NCBI RefSeq assembly: GCF_005144885.1
Contig: NZ_CP039690.1
Location: 5,779,001-5,843,000 of the forward strand
From: Phreatobacter stygius
Lineage (GTDB): Bacteria; Pseudomonadota; Alphaproteobacteria; Rhizobiales; Phreatobacteraceae
DNA: 64,000 nt
Reading direction: 5' to 3'
Shown piece after piece: positions 33,235 to 43,520 of this stretch. The translations under genes were made by a program, and so were the position numbers. Below the pieces are notes generated by a model that had not been told where the DNA came from, did not search any database, and saw only the letters and a list, made by a program, of their open reading frames with translations. The number at the start of each line of letters is the position of its first letter. The stretch's first letter is position 1.

Positions 33235-34110
33235 CTAGCGCGGCGGCAGCCGCAGCGGGCTGCCGCGCCGGACCAGCCTGATCTCGAACAGCTTGGGCCA
33301 AAGCTTGCCGGTGACGAACAGGCGGCCGTTGCCGTCATGGGCGATGCCGTTCAGCACGTCGGGCCGGCCGCGGACCGGGCCCTGCGAGGTCAGCAATCCC
33401 TGCAGGTCGATCCAGCCGGTGACATGACCGGTTGCGGGATTGATCCGCGCGATCCGGTCGGTCTGCCAGATATTGGCGAAGATCTCGCCATCGATCCATT
33501 CGAGCTCGTTCAACTGGTCCACGGGCCGGCCATTGGCGGTCACCGTGATCCGGCTGCGCTCGCTCAACGTCGCGGGGTCGAGGAAGCGGATCGTCGCGGT
33601 GCCGTCGCTCATGACCAGCGCATCGGCGCTGCGGGTCAGGCCCCAGCCTTCGCCGGAATAGCGGAATTCCTGCCTGAGCGAGAAGCTCTCGAGGTCCCAG
33701 ACGAAGCCGCGCTGCTCCTGCCAGGTCAGGCCGATCAGCCGGTCGCCCCAGTCGCTGATGCCTTCGCCGAAGGATTGCGCGGGCAGGCGCTGCATCTGGA
33801 CGACCTTGCCGGTCTCGGGTTCGACCTTGCGGATGGTCGAGCGGCCATAAAGGCCGGTGCTCTCGTAGAAATAGCCGTCGCGGTAGAACAGCCCCTGGGT
33901 GAAGGCCTCCGGATCATGCGGGAAGACGCGCACGACCTCGTAGGAGTAGACCGGAATGGTGTCGTTCTGCGGCGCAAGCGTGAAGGCGGCAAGGCCAAGG
34001 GCGGCGATCAGCGCGGCACCGGCCAGAACCAGCCGGCGGCGGCGCGAAATCGCTTGCGCGCCACGCCGTGCGGCATGGGTGATAGCGGCGGTGTTGCCGG
34101 TCTCAGGCAT
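33235..34110 (-). CDS. glutaminyl-peptide cyclotransferase-like protein, membrane-anchored
   Basis: This 291-residue protein resembles the plant/Zymomonas-type glutaminyl cyclases, five-bladed beta-propellers that convert N-terminal Gln to pyroglutamate. A single hydrophobic segment near residues 27-45 (LVLAGAALIAALGLAAFTLA), preceded by RRRR, serves as a signal anchor, so the catalytic part would face the periplasm. Family features are FPHDPEAFTQGLFYRDGYFYESTGLYGRSTIRKV, FGEGISDWGDRLIGLTWQE, NELEWIDGEIFANIWQTDRI and VLNGIAHDGNGRLFVTGKLWPKLFEI. Exported proteins with N-terminal Gln would be the substrates. It has no operon partner. Confidence 0.87.
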   Translation of the reverse strand: MPETGNTAAITHAARRGAQAISRRRRLVLAGAALIAALGLAAFTLAPQNDTIPVYSYEVVRVFPHDPEAFTQGLFYRDGYFYESTGLYGRSTIRKVEPETGKVVQMQRLPAQSFGEGISDWGDRLIGLTWQEQRGFVWDLESFSLRQEFRYSGEGWGLTRSADALVMSDGTATIRFLDPATLSERSRITVTANGRPVDQLNELEWIDGEIFANIWQTDRIARINPATGHVTGWIDLQGLLTSQGPVRGRPDVLNGIAHDGNGRLFVTGKLWPKLFEIRLVRRGSPLRLPPR

Positions 34111-34181
34111 GATCGAAACCTACTCCCTGCGGATGGCCGACACTATCCACACCGGCAAAGCCCATCGGAACCTCCCAAGTC

Positions 34182-34223
34182 ATCACAAGGCCTCGATCAC
34201 AAGGCCTCGATCACAAGGCCTCG
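34182..34223. repeat. three tandem 14-base copies at the 3' end of the Lrp gene
   Basis: ATCACAAGGCCTCG is repeated three times without a gap. The rightmost copy holds the stop codon of the Lrp-type gene; the other two lie just beyond it and each repeats the coding sequence for IEAL plus stop. Because 14 is not a multiple of three, gain or loss would alter only the untranslated tail unless the terminal unit itself were changed. Confidence 0.85.
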
Positions 34224-34675
34224 ATCGGAATGGCGCGATTGATCACCGCGCGCATGGCAAAGCTCGATTGCAGCCGCGCGACGCCCGGCAGCCGCGAGAG
34301 CTGCATCTTGTGGATGCGCTCATAGTCGGCGATGTCGCGGGCGAGCACGGTCACCGTGTAGTCGTCGCTGCCCGACATCAGCAGGCAGCGTACGATGGAG
34401 GGGCATTTGCGGACAGCCTCCTCGAAACGGGCAAGCGCCTCCTCGCTCTGCTTCTCCAGGGTGATGCGGACCACGACCGTGGTCGTCAGGCCGAGCTTGG
34501 CGGGCGCGATCTCGGCCTGATAGCCGGCGATCACGCCGGCTTCTTCCAGGGCTTGCTGGCGGCGCGCGCAAGCGGTGGGCGACAGGCCGACCTGCCGGCC
34601 GAGTTCGACATGGCTGATGCGGCCATTGGTGGACAGGGCGCGAAGGATCGCCAGATCGAACTTGTCGAGGGTCAT
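34211..34675 (-). CDS. Lrp/AsnC-family regulator, probable regulator of alanine dehydrogenase
   Basis: This 154-residue regulator starts at the ATG at 34675. The N-terminal winged helix is typical (LDKFDLAILRALSTNGRISHVELGRQVGLSPTACARRQQALEEAGVI). The C-terminal RAM ligand-binding domain follows (TTTVVVRITLEKQ, FEEAVRKCPSIVRCLLMSGSDDYTVTVLARDIADYERI). Lrp-type proteins bind amino acids and form octamers. It is divergently placed from the alanine dehydrogenase gene with a 134-base shared region, the arrangement in which Lrp-like AldR/BkdR proteins activate amino acid degradation in response to alanine. Control of ald is inferred from position. Confidence 0.9.
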   Translation of the reverse strand: MTLDKFDLAILRALSTNGRISHVELGRQVGLSPTACARRQQALEEAGVIAGYQAEIAPAKLGLTTTVVVRITLEKQSEEALARFEEAVRKCPSIVRCLLMSGSDDYTVTVLARDIADYERIHKMQLSRLPGVARLQSSFAMRAVINRAIPIEAL

Positions 34676-34809
34676 CGATGGTTTCCTGCGCAATGGCCGA
34701 CAAAGGCGCTTGAATCCTGCGCCAATATCTTTAGCGCCGGCCAAGAACGATGGGAAGCGGCGCGGATCCGCGCTTACCTTCAGCCCGTCCCCCGTCGAGG
34801 AATGGTGCC

Positions 34810-35925
34810 ATGTTGGTCGGTGTCCCCAAGGAAATCAAAACCCACGAATATCGGGTCGGACTGACGCCCGCCGCGGTCCGCGAATATGTCGCCGCCCGCC
34901 AGGAGGTGATCGTCGAGACCGGCGCCGGCGCCGGTATCGGCGCGACCGACGGCGATTACGAAAAGGCCGGCGCGCGGATCGTCGCCAGGGCGGCCGACGT
35001 GTTCTCCCAGGCCGACATGGTGGTCAAGGTGAAGGAGCCGCAGCCGCAGGAATGCGCGCAGCTCAGGCCCGGCCAGATCCTGTTCACCTATCTTCATCTG
35101 GCCGCCGACCGGCCGCAGGCCGAGGCGCTGCTGAAATCCGGCTGCTCGGCCATCGCCTATGAGACGGTGACCGACGCGCGCGGCGGCCTGCCCTTGCTGG
35201 CGCCGATGAGCGAGGTTGCCGGCCGGCTCGCCATCGAGGCGGCGGCCTTCAGCCTGCGCCGCCATGCCGGCGGCCGTGGCCTGCTGCTCGGCGGCGTGCC
35301 CGGCGTCCTGCCGGCGCGGGTGATGATCATCGGCGGCGGCGTGGTCGGCACCCATGCGGCGCGGATGGCCGTTGGCCTCGGCACCCAGGTGACCATCATC
35401 GACCGCTCGCTCCAGCGCCTGCGCGAGCTGGACGATCTGTTCGGCGGTCGGGTCCAGACGCGCTACTCGACCATTGACGCGATCGAGGAGGAGGCCCTGG
35501 CGGCGGATGTGATCGTCGGTGCGGTGCTGATCCCCGGCGCCAGCGCGCCGAAGCTGGTGCGCCGGGACATGCTGCCGCGCATGAAGCGCGGCGCTGTCAT
35601 CATCGACGTCGCCATCGACCAGGGCGGCTGTTTCGAGACGTCGCGGCCAACCACCCATGATGCCCCGACCTATGAGGTCGACGGTGTCATCCACTACTGT
35701 GTCGCCAACATGCCGGGCGCCGTGCCGCTGACCTCGAGCCATGCCCTGAACCACGCGACGCTGCCTTTCGGGCTCGCCCTGGCGACCCTGGGGCTGAAAG
35801 CCCTGGTCAACGATCCGCATCTGCGCAACGGGCTCAACATCCATCGCGGCCGGGTCACCAGCAAGCCCGTCGCCGAAAGCCTGGCCTTCAACTTCCAGCC
35901 GGCGAGCGAAGCGCTCGCGGCCTGA
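34810..35925 (+). CDS. ald: alanine dehydrogenase
   Basis: This 371-residue enzyme oxidatively deaminates L-alanine to pyruvate and ammonia with NAD+. Numbering matches characterised enzymes: Lys75 (VVKVKEP) and His96 (FTYLHLA) are the catalytic pair, Arg15 lies in THEYRVGLTP, and the NAD site is VMIIGGGVVGTHAARMA around residue 172. The start at 34810 gives the canonical N-terminus MLVGVPKEIKTHEYRVGLTP; an upstream in-frame GTG was rejected. The gene supports use of alanine as carbon and nitrogen source, or re-assimilation of ammonium in reverse. It is divergent from its probable Lrp-type regulator. Confidence 0.95.
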   Translation: MLVGVPKEIKTHEYRVGLTPAAVREYVAARQEVIVETGAGAGIGATDGDYEKAGARIVARAADVFSQADMVVKVKEPQPQECAQLRPGQILFTYLHLAADRPQAEALLKSGCSAIAYETVTDARGGLPLLAPMSEVAGRLAIEAAAFSLRRHAGGRGLLLGGVPGVLPARVMIIGGGVVGTHAARMAVGLGTQVTIIDRSLQRLRELDDLFGGRVQTRYSTIDAIEEEALAADVIVGAVLIPGASAPKLVRRDMLPRMKRGAVIIDVAIDQGGCFETSRPTTHDAPTYEVDGVIHYCVANMPGAVPLTSSHALNHATLPFGLALATLGLKALVNDPHLRNGLNIHRGRVTSKPVAESLAFNFQPASEALAA

Positions 35926-35941
35926 CGCGAGCCCGGCGTCG

Positions 35942-36262
35942 TCAGGCCGCGCTGATCGTATAGGCCACTTCATATTGGCCGGGCGCGACCTGGCCGAGCG
36001 CAGCATTGCGCTGCAGGAAGCCGCCTTTGGCCAGATGCCGCAGCACCGCGTCCGCCGCCGCGTGATTGGCGAACTGGACGTAATTGGTCACCTTGGTGCC
36101 GTCGAAACTCCGGTGAATGCTGGCGGACAGCCAGCCGGGCACCTCGCGCGCCGCGTTGACCGTTTCGATCAGGGAATCGACCAGCATTTGCTGCCGCTCG
36201 GGCGCGGTGGTGAAGACATTGATATGCGTGACGATGTCGTTCTCGGCTGTGATCGTCGGCAT
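35942..36262 (-). CDS. antibiotic biosynthesis monooxygenase (ABM) domain protein
   Basis: This 106-residue protein is a single ABM-type ferredoxin-like domain: VTHINVFTTAPERQQMLVDSLIETVNAAREVPGWLSASIHRSFDGTKVTNYVQFANHAAADAVLRHL. Members form dimers and include cofactor-free quinone-forming monooxygenases, heme-degrading enzymes and many uncharacterised proteins. Catalytic residues vary, so the reaction is not predictable. The ATG at 36262 gives the family's normal length. The frame is open far upstream, but that extension is not similar to the family. It converges on the alanine dehydrogenase gene with a 16-base gap. Confidence 0.82.
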   Translation of the reverse strand: MPTITAENDIVTHINVFTTAPERQQMLVDSLIETVNAAREVPGWLSASIHRSFDGTKVTNYVQFANHAAADAVLRHLAKGGFLQRNAALGQVAPGQYEVAYTISAA

Positions 36263-36611
36263 CGGGAACCCTTGTCGCTCTGAAAGGCCGGGCGGGAGCC
36301 GACATGGCGAAGGCGCCCTCGTCGGGTCGCCATGTCGGGTCGGGACGTCGTGATAGTGCCAGCTGATTTTGGCGCGGTCATCAGCCCGGTGTCCGGGTTG
36401 GCAGAGGATTGTGCGCGTCATCGGCCAGCTTCGGCGGCAAGCCTGGCGCCGCTCCATCCGTCATGGCCGGCCTTGTGCCGGCCATCCACGGATTGCCTTG
36501 ACCGCGGAAGACGTGGATGGCCGTGACAAGCACGGCCATGACGAAGCGAGGAACGCCGCGCCAAGCCACAGATTGCCGAGATGTGTGAACTCAGTAGCCC
36601 GCAGGGGGAGG
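36263..36611. other. intergenic region with a palindromic repeat
   Basis: The 349 bases between the ABM gene and the M20 peptidase gene (both leftward) are dominated by the inverted repeat at 36461-36541. No gene is apparent. Confidence 0.5.
36461..36541. repeat. 81-base imperfect palindrome, REP-like element
   Basis: The left arm (36461-36490, starting TCATGGCCGGCCTTGTGCCG) pairs with the right arm (36512-36541) at 26 of 30 positions across a 21-base centre. The pattern of GTCATGGCCGG...CATCCACG followed by its complement is one I have seen widely between genes of Bradyrhizobium-like genomes, so it is probably a dispersed extragenic element. Confidence 0.7.
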
Positions 36612-37922
36612 TCAGGTGACATCCCGATGAGGTTGGCCTTCGCGACTTGTGTGAATCCCCGATCTCGCCGGGTCGAGATAGTCGGCGGCACACAACGCAT
36701 GAAGCTTGACCACCGCGATCGCCTCCTCGACCAGGACATGCTCGTCATCGGTGCCCATGCTGATCGGCGAGGGACCGCAGATGACGGCGGGAATGCCGCG
36801 CCACCGCCAATAGCGTGTGTCGGTGCCACCAAGGCTCGCAACCGGCGGAGCCTCCGATCCGAGCAAGCCCCGGATATTGGCCCTCAGGATGCCGGCCATC
36901 TCGCCATAGGGATCGGTCATGCTGGCGGGATAGCTGTGGTCCTCGTTTACCAGCATCTGACAGCCATGGTCCGTCGCAAGGCGGGCAATCTCGGCGCGGA
37001 TCGCATCGCGATCGGATCCGATGGGGATGCGGATGTCGAGATGGGCGACGCAGTCGGTCGGGATCTGCGTTGCCTTCTGTCCGCCCTTGATGATGCCGAT
37101 ATTGACCGTGATGCGCCGCGCGATGTCGCCGGCGCCAACCCCCAGATTGGCGTCGGCCGCCGCGATCGACGCCTTGGAGGTCAGGATCGCATCGATCTCG
37201 GCCGGCAGTTCGGCGAGCCTGAGGTGATAGAGCGCGTAGATCCGGGCGGTCAGCTTGCAGATCCGCTCGATCGGATTGGGCGCGCGGTGGGGATAGCCGC
37301 CATGGCCGCCTTCACTGCGCGAGGCGAGCGAAAAGCGCAGCGTCGCCTTCTCGGTGAAGCGGATATTGCCGAGCCCGCCCGGTTCGCCGTTCAGGCAGCA
37401 ATCGCCGCTGATCTCCTCAGGGATCTGCTCGAACAGATAGCGGGTGCCAAAGCGCCCGCCGGACTGCTCGTCGGAAACCACGGTCAATGTCAGGGCGCCG
37501 GCGAGGCGTTGCCGTTTCTGATGCAGGTAACAATAGGCGAGAACCGAGGCGAGGGTGCCGGTCTTCATGTCCGAGGCGCCGCGCCCATAGATCTTGCCGT
37601 CGCGGATCTCGGCTGACCACAACGCTTCATTGGTCACCGGAAACACGTCCAGATGGCCGTTGAGCACCAGATGGCGCCCGGCGCCGGCAGCGTCCCAGCG
37701 CCCGACGATGTTCGGCATGGTCTGGTCGAGCGCGACGGTACGATGCGGCACGCCGAAGCGGTCGAGGATGGCGCGGACAAAATCGGCGGCTTCGCGGGTG
37801 TCGCCCGGCGGATTGACGCTGCGGATCCTCAGGAAGCGGCGAAGCAGCTCGATGATCTCCTGGCGGTTGCCGTCGATCAGACCGGCCAGTTCCGCCTTCA
37901 GGTTCGCTTGTGCTTCCGGCAT
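36612..37922 (-). CDS. M20-family metallopeptidase (ArgE/DapE type deacylase)
   Basis: This 436-residue zinc hydrolase belongs to the ArgE/DapE/CPG2 family. The metal ligands lie in LVLNGHLDVFP, YGRGASDMKTG, VVSDEQSGGRFG (the Glu of the usual DEE is replaced in part: DEQ) and the final His region SLGGTDTRYWRWRGIPA. The middle dimerisation domain has SEGGHGGYPHRAPNPIE. It removes an acyl or aminoacyl group from an amino acid derivative; the substrate is not predictable. The catalytic Glu of the canonical D-E-E motif appears as Glu in SDEQ, with Gln at the next position. Annotators often name such proteins acetylornithine deacetylase, which the context does not support. Confidence 0.86.
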   Translation of the reverse strand: MPEAQANLKAELAGLIDGNRQEIIELLRRFLRIRSVNPPGDTREAADFVRAILDRFGVPHRTVALDQTMPNIVGRWDAAGAGRHLVLNGHLDVFPVTNEALWSAEIRDGKIYGRGASDMKTGTLASVLAYCYLHQKRQRLAGALTLTVVSDEQSGGRFGTRYLFEQIPEEISGDCCLNGEPGGLGNIRFTEKATLRFSLASRSEGGHGGYPHRAPNPIERICKLTARIYALYHLRLAELPAEIDAILTSKASIAAADANLGVGAGDIARRITVNIGIIKGGQKATQIPTDCVAHLDIRIPIGSDRDAIRAEIARLATDHGCQMLVNEDHSYPASMTDPYGEMAGILRANIRGLLGSEAPPVASLGGTDTRYWRWRGIPAVICGPSPISMGTDDEHVLVEEAIAVVKLHALCAADYLDPARSGIHTSREGQPHRDVT

Positions 37923-38113
37923 GGGATGCTCCGTTGATGGTCCGGCCAGTGGAGCACGCCCGACATTCGGTTCAACCGCTATTCGTCGCGTTTTTTAAGA
38001 CTGCCAGCTCGGTTCGGCCCGATCGCCAGACGAGAACCGCCGCCGGCGGCGGCCGGCGGCGGTCGAATGGTCTCAAACGCGCACGCCTGGCGTCTCCGCG
38101 GGCCCGCGTTCGC

Positions 38114-40666
<2,553 letters not shown>

Positions 40667-40715
40667 GGAATGCTCCTGGATTTAATGACTTCTTGGGGCT
40701 CGCCATACCAGATGG

Positions 40716-40739
40716 ACCTTCCAATCATGGGAAGGTCAA
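40716..40739 (-). promoter_or_regulatory. CueR-type operator/promoter of copA
   Basis: ACCTTCC-N7-GGAAGGT (40716-40736) is the classic CueR/HmrR dyad. Read leftward, TTGACC (40739-40734) is the -35 element embedded in it. The 20 bases 40721-40740 are identical to 43352-43371 before cueR. The site lies 50 bases upstream of the copA start. Confidence 0.85.
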
Positions 40740-40766
40740 GGGCGCGCAGTCGGCTTTTTTCAGCCC

Positions 40767-40791
40767 TTGACCTTGCCATGGTTGGACGCCC
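40767..40791 (+). promoter_or_regulatory. degenerate CueR-like element before copZ
   Basis: TTGACCTTGCCATGG on the plus strand matches the CueR promoter pattern (-35 TTGACC followed by a weak dyad, then a 19-base spacer) but the right arm GGACGCC is poor. It may allow weak copper induction of copZ, 41 bases downstream. Confidence 0.4.
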
Positions 40792-40831
40792 CACATCCCG
40801 AAGCGACCAGACAGCAAAAAGGAGGTCGCAG

Positions 40832-41041
40832 ATGAAATTGCGTATCGAGAACATGACCTGTGGCGGCTGCGCGCGCAGCGTCACAAAGGCCATCCAGTCG
40901 GTTGATGCGAAGGCCGAGGTGGTCGCTGATGTCGTCAGCCGGACCGTCGAGATCCATTCGCCGAAATCCGCCGAAGCCTTTGTCCAGAGGCTGGCGACGG
41001 CCGGTTATGCCGCCGTCGAAATCGCCGGCGGCGCAGCCTGA
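40832..41041 (+). CDS. copZ: copper chaperone CopZ-like heavy-metal domain protein
   Basis: This 69-residue single HMA domain has the Cu(I)-binding motif MTCGGCARSV (Cys10 and Cys13) and the fold pattern KLRIENMTCGGC...VDAKAEVVADVVSRTVEIHS...RLATAGYAAVEI. An excellent ribosome-binding site AAAAAGGAGG precedes the ATG. It lies divergently next to copA and would hand Cu(I) to its N-terminal domains in the cytoplasm. A hairpin (41058-41101) separates it from the convergent oxidase gene. Confidence 0.93.
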   Translation: MKLRIENMTCGGCARSVTKAIQSVDAKAEVVADVVSRTVEIHSPKSAEAFVQRLATAGYAAVEIAGGAA

Positions 41042-41057
41042 AGGCCTCGCGGCCGAT

Positions 41058-41101
41058 AAAAAACGGAGCGCCGCCGCGACCGGGTTCACGGTTGCGGCGG
41101 C
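41058..41101 (-). terminator. intrinsic terminator of the multicopper oxidase gene
   Basis: GCCGCCGCGACC (41070-41081) pairs with GGTTGCGGCGGC (41090-41101) with one G-T pair. On the minus strand the stem is followed, after a few bases, by a run of six T (41063-41058). It ends leftward transcription from the oxidase gene and may also stop copZ transcripts. Confidence 0.7.
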
Positions 41102-41181
41102 GGTCAAGGTTCAATCGCTTCGAGGCCGGCCCTGGGCGGAACAATCGCCCGCCCCGCGCTGGATCGATTCCGCCAAGGGGG

Positions 41182-42705
41182 TCACGCCTTGACGTCGACG
41201 ATCCCCATCATGCCAAGCTCCTCATGTTCGAGAATGTGGCAGTGATACATGCGCTGCCCCGGCAGGTCCTGCCGGATCAGCAGTCGCACCGTTTCGCCAT
41301 GCGCCACGTTGACCGTATCTTTCCAGGCCCGGTAAGCGGGTTTGGTGACCCTGCCGTTGCGCTCCCGTTCGACCCATTGGAACTGTGTGCCGTGAACATG
41401 GAACGGGTGGTCCATGTCGGCCTGGTTGACGATTTCCCAGAGTTCGACCTCGCCGGCCTTGGCGACAATGTCGACGCGCTTCATGTCGAAGGCCGCGCCA
41501 TTGATCAGAAACGCCATCGTCATGCCGCTTGCGTCCATCCCCATCGTCTCGGTGAGCACGAAGCGGCGCGTCTGCGCGGGGGCGCCGAGATCCTCGATCG
41601 TGCGCAGCCTGTCCGGCAAGGGCGGAGCCGGCTCGGCTGCCGCCTGCGCGACATTGACGGAGAGTAGCGACATCGAGGCATCGGCCGGCCGGTGAGGCCC
41701 CATCCAGCCCCGGTCGTAGTCGAGCGTGCGCAGGGTCGCCTTTCCGGCCTTGCCGAACGCGACGATCACATCGAGCCGCTCCGCCGGTGCAAGGAAAATC
41801 TCGTCCGCCGGGACGGGCTTCTCCAGCAGGCCGCCATCGGTTCCGATGACCGTGATCGCCGCGTCCTCGAACGACATCCGCAGGAAGCGCGCGTTGGTGG
41901 CGTTGAACAGGCGGAAGCGGCGTTTCGTGCCGCGCAAAACCGACAGGGACGGGTTCTTCTGGCCATTGACCAGGACATGGTCGCCGACACGGCCGTTCAT
42001 CAGATCGACCATCGTGCTGTCAGGCATGGTCCCGTCGGCTGCGAGGCGCAGGTCGGTGAACACGAGCGGAGTGTCGCCATATGCGACGGGGATCGGATCG
42101 ACCTTCGGCTTGACCAGGAAAATGCCGGCGAGCCCGCGATAGACCTGGCTGGCCGTCCGGCCATGGGGATGCGGGTGGTACCAGTAGGACCCGGCACTGC
42201 CTTCCGGAAGGCTGAAGCGGTAGGTCCGTTCCGCCCCTGATGCCACCGGGTCCATCGGATTGCCGTCCTGATCGGCAGGCACCGGCATGCCATGCCAGTG
42301 GATCGTGCTCTCTTCGCCGGGAATCCGGTTGGCGAAGATAATCTCGACCTGATCGCCCTCGGTGACCGCGATCAACGGGCCCGGGCTCAGGCCGTTATAG
42401 CCGAGCACCGGCGTGTCGAGGCCCGCGGCGAAGCGGACCTTCGCGGGCTGGGCGGTGAGCCTGGCTTTGAACACGCCCTTGGCTGCCGCCTGGTTCACGA
42501 GGCGCGGCAGCTCACGCAGCGGTGCGCCTTCCGGCAGCGCCACGGCGTTCGGGGCCGATATTGTATGGCCCCCATGGCCCCCATGCCCCCCATGGCCCCC
42601 ATGGCCGCCCATGCCATGGCCGCCGGTCATGTTCATCTGGGCGGATGCGCGTGGGCTTGCGAAAATCGTTGCCACGCCCGCCGCGAGAAAGCTGCGTCGA
42701 TGCAT
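41182..42705 (-). CDS. periplasmic multicopper oxidase (CueO/CopA-oxidase type)
   Basis: This 507-residue oxidase would convert Cu(I) to less toxic Cu(II) in the periplasm. The signal region is MHRRSFLAAGVATIFASPRASA, with an RR pair suggesting Tat export. The mature protein opens with a His/Gly/Met-rich metal-binding tail (residues 24-47, several GGH units). The three cupredoxin domains carry the four copper-site motifs HWHGMP, YWYHPHPHG, HPFHVHG and HCHILEHEELGMMG, complete for one type 1, one type 2 and a type 3 pair. It is transcribed leftward, with cueR starting 49 bases upstream in the same direction, so cueR and the oxidase are probably one transcript driven from the promoter at 43340-43370. 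Confidence 0.94.
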   Translation of the reverse strand: MHRRSFLAAGVATIFASPRASAQMNMTGGHGMGGHGGHGGHGGHGGHTISAPNAVALPEGAPLRELPRLVNQAAAKGVFKARLTAQPAKVRFAAGLDTPVLGYNGLSPGPLIAVTEGDQVEIIFANRIPGEESTIHWHGMPVPADQDGNPMDPVASGAERTYRFSLPEGSAGSYWYHPHPHGRTASQVYRGLAGIFLVKPKVDPIPVAYGDTPLVFTDLRLAADGTMPDSTMVDLMNGRVGDHVLVNGQKNPSLSVLRGTKRRFRLFNATNARFLRMSFEDAAITVIGTDGGLLEKPVPADEIFLAPAERLDVIVAFGKAGKATLRTLDYDRGWMGPHRPADASMSLLSVNVAQAAAEPAPPLPDRLRTIEDLGAPAQTRRFVLTETMGMDASGMTMAFLINGAAFDMKRVDIVAKAGEVELWEIVNQADMDHPFHVHGTQFQWVERERNGRVTKPAYRAWKDTVNVAHGETVRLLIRQDLPGQRMYHCHILEHEELGMMGIVDVKA

Positions 42706-42753
42706 TTGTTCGTCTCCTGTCTCGGTTGTTCGCGGGCACGACCACGCGAGCGG

Positions 42754-43188
42754 TCAGTGCGCGGGCCGCCGTTTCGACGGCTTGAGCGGCCCGGCCGCAT
42801 GGCCCTTCGAAAGCTCTTCGATGATCGGGCAGTGCGGGCGGTCGTCGCCCTGGCAATGTTCCGCCAGATGGCGCAGCGTTTTCGACATGTCGCGCAGCTC
42901 GCGCATCTTCCGCTCCAGTTCCGCGACATGCCCGAGCGCGATCTGCTTCACCTCGGCGCTGGCCCGCGAGCGGTCGCTCCAGAGCGCGAGAAGATGGCTC
43001 ATCTGTTTGACCGAGAAGCCGAGGTCACGGGCGCGGCGAATGAAGCGGAGCGTGTGAACATCACTGTCCGAATAGACGCGATAACCGGATCCCGTGCGCG
43101 ACACGTTGGCGACTAGGCCGATCGATTCGTAATAGCGGATCATCTTGGCCGAGACGCCGGAGGCCGCTGCAGCTTCGCCGATATTCAT
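42754..43188 (-). CDS. cueR: MerR-family copper-responsive regulator CueR/HmrR
   Basis: This 144-residue activator has the MerR N-terminal helix-turn-helix (MNIGEAAAASGVSAKMIRYYESIGLV), the coiled-coil dimer helix (VAELERKMRELRDMSKTLRHLAEHC) and a C-terminal metal loop with Cys in EHCQGDDRPHCPI, the CX7C arrangement of copper-sensing members. It twists promoters with a 19-base spacer into an active form when Cu(I) is bound. Its ATG overlaps the stop of a 39-codon ORF (43185-43304) in an ATGA arrangement. Targets seen in this window are the boxes at 40716-40739 and 43340-43370. Confidence 0.93.
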   Translation of the reverse strand: MNIGEAAAASGVSAKMIRYYESIGLVANVSRTGSGYRVYSDSDVHTLRFIRRARDLGFSVKQMSHLLALWSDRSRASAEVKQIALGHVAELERKMRELRDMSKTLRHLAEHCQGDDRPHCPIIEELSKGHAAGPLKPSKRRPAH

Positions 43189-43304
43189 GCTTCGGTTCCT
43201 TGTGCCCGGGCGTGGTCCGGGGTCTGCCGGTCGCTGGCCGTCACCGGCATCCAACCGTGAACGGCGATCGCGAACGGAGATCTTGGTTGGCTCGTGGCCG
43301 TCAT
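43185..43304 (-). CDS. short leader ORF overlapping cueR
   Basis: This 39-residue ORF starts at the ATG whose complement is 43302-43304, preceded on the coding strand by GGGAAGGGAG about nine bases upstream. Its stop TGA shares bases with the cueR start (ATGA), the mark of translational coupling. The peptide begins MTATSQPRSPFAIAVHGWMP and has no Cys, two Met and two His, so it is not an obvious copper binder. The CueR-type promoter at 43340-43370 places transcription start some 30 bases before this ORF, making it the first cistron. It may only couple translation to cueR, or be a real small protein. Confidence 0.5.
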   Translation of the reverse strand: MTATSQPRSPFAIAVHGWMPVTASDRQTPDHARAQGTEA

Positions 43305-43339
43305 GGTCGTGCAACTCCCTTCCCGGGTGGTTGCCCCAT

Positions 43340-43370
43340 TCCATAAAGGTTCCAATCATGGGAAGGTCAA
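43340..43370 (-). promoter_or_regulatory. CueR-type promoter of the cueR/oxidase transcript
   Basis: Read leftward: -35 TTGACC (43370-43365), a 19-base spacer with the dyad CTTCCCATGATTGGAA, then -10 TATGGA (43345-43340). The 19-base spacing is diagnostic of MerR-family activation. The outer part of the right arm departs from the consensus (GGTTCC for CCTTCC), so this may be a weaker site than that of copA. Confidence 0.8.
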
Positions 43371-43440
43371 GAGGGGCTGATCGGATGCCGCGAGCGGCAT
43401 AGGCGGAACGGCCGGCGATGATCAGGTTTCGGTTGGGCAG

Positions 43441-43471
43441 AAAAAAAAGCCCCCGGAGAGATCCGGGGGCT
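43441..43471 (-). terminator. intrinsic terminator of the amidohydrolase operon
   Basis: AAGCCCCCGGA pairs with TCCGGGGGCTT around a GAGA loop. On the minus strand the stem is followed by an uninterrupted run of seven to eight T. It lies 50 bases beyond the stop at 43521 and is a textbook Rho-independent terminator for that leftward operon. Coordinates are accurate to about one base. Confidence 0.9.
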
Positions 43472-43520
43472 TGGCGCCTGTCAAAGATGCGACGGCTGTT
43501 CGGTGATCGGCCGACCCGTA

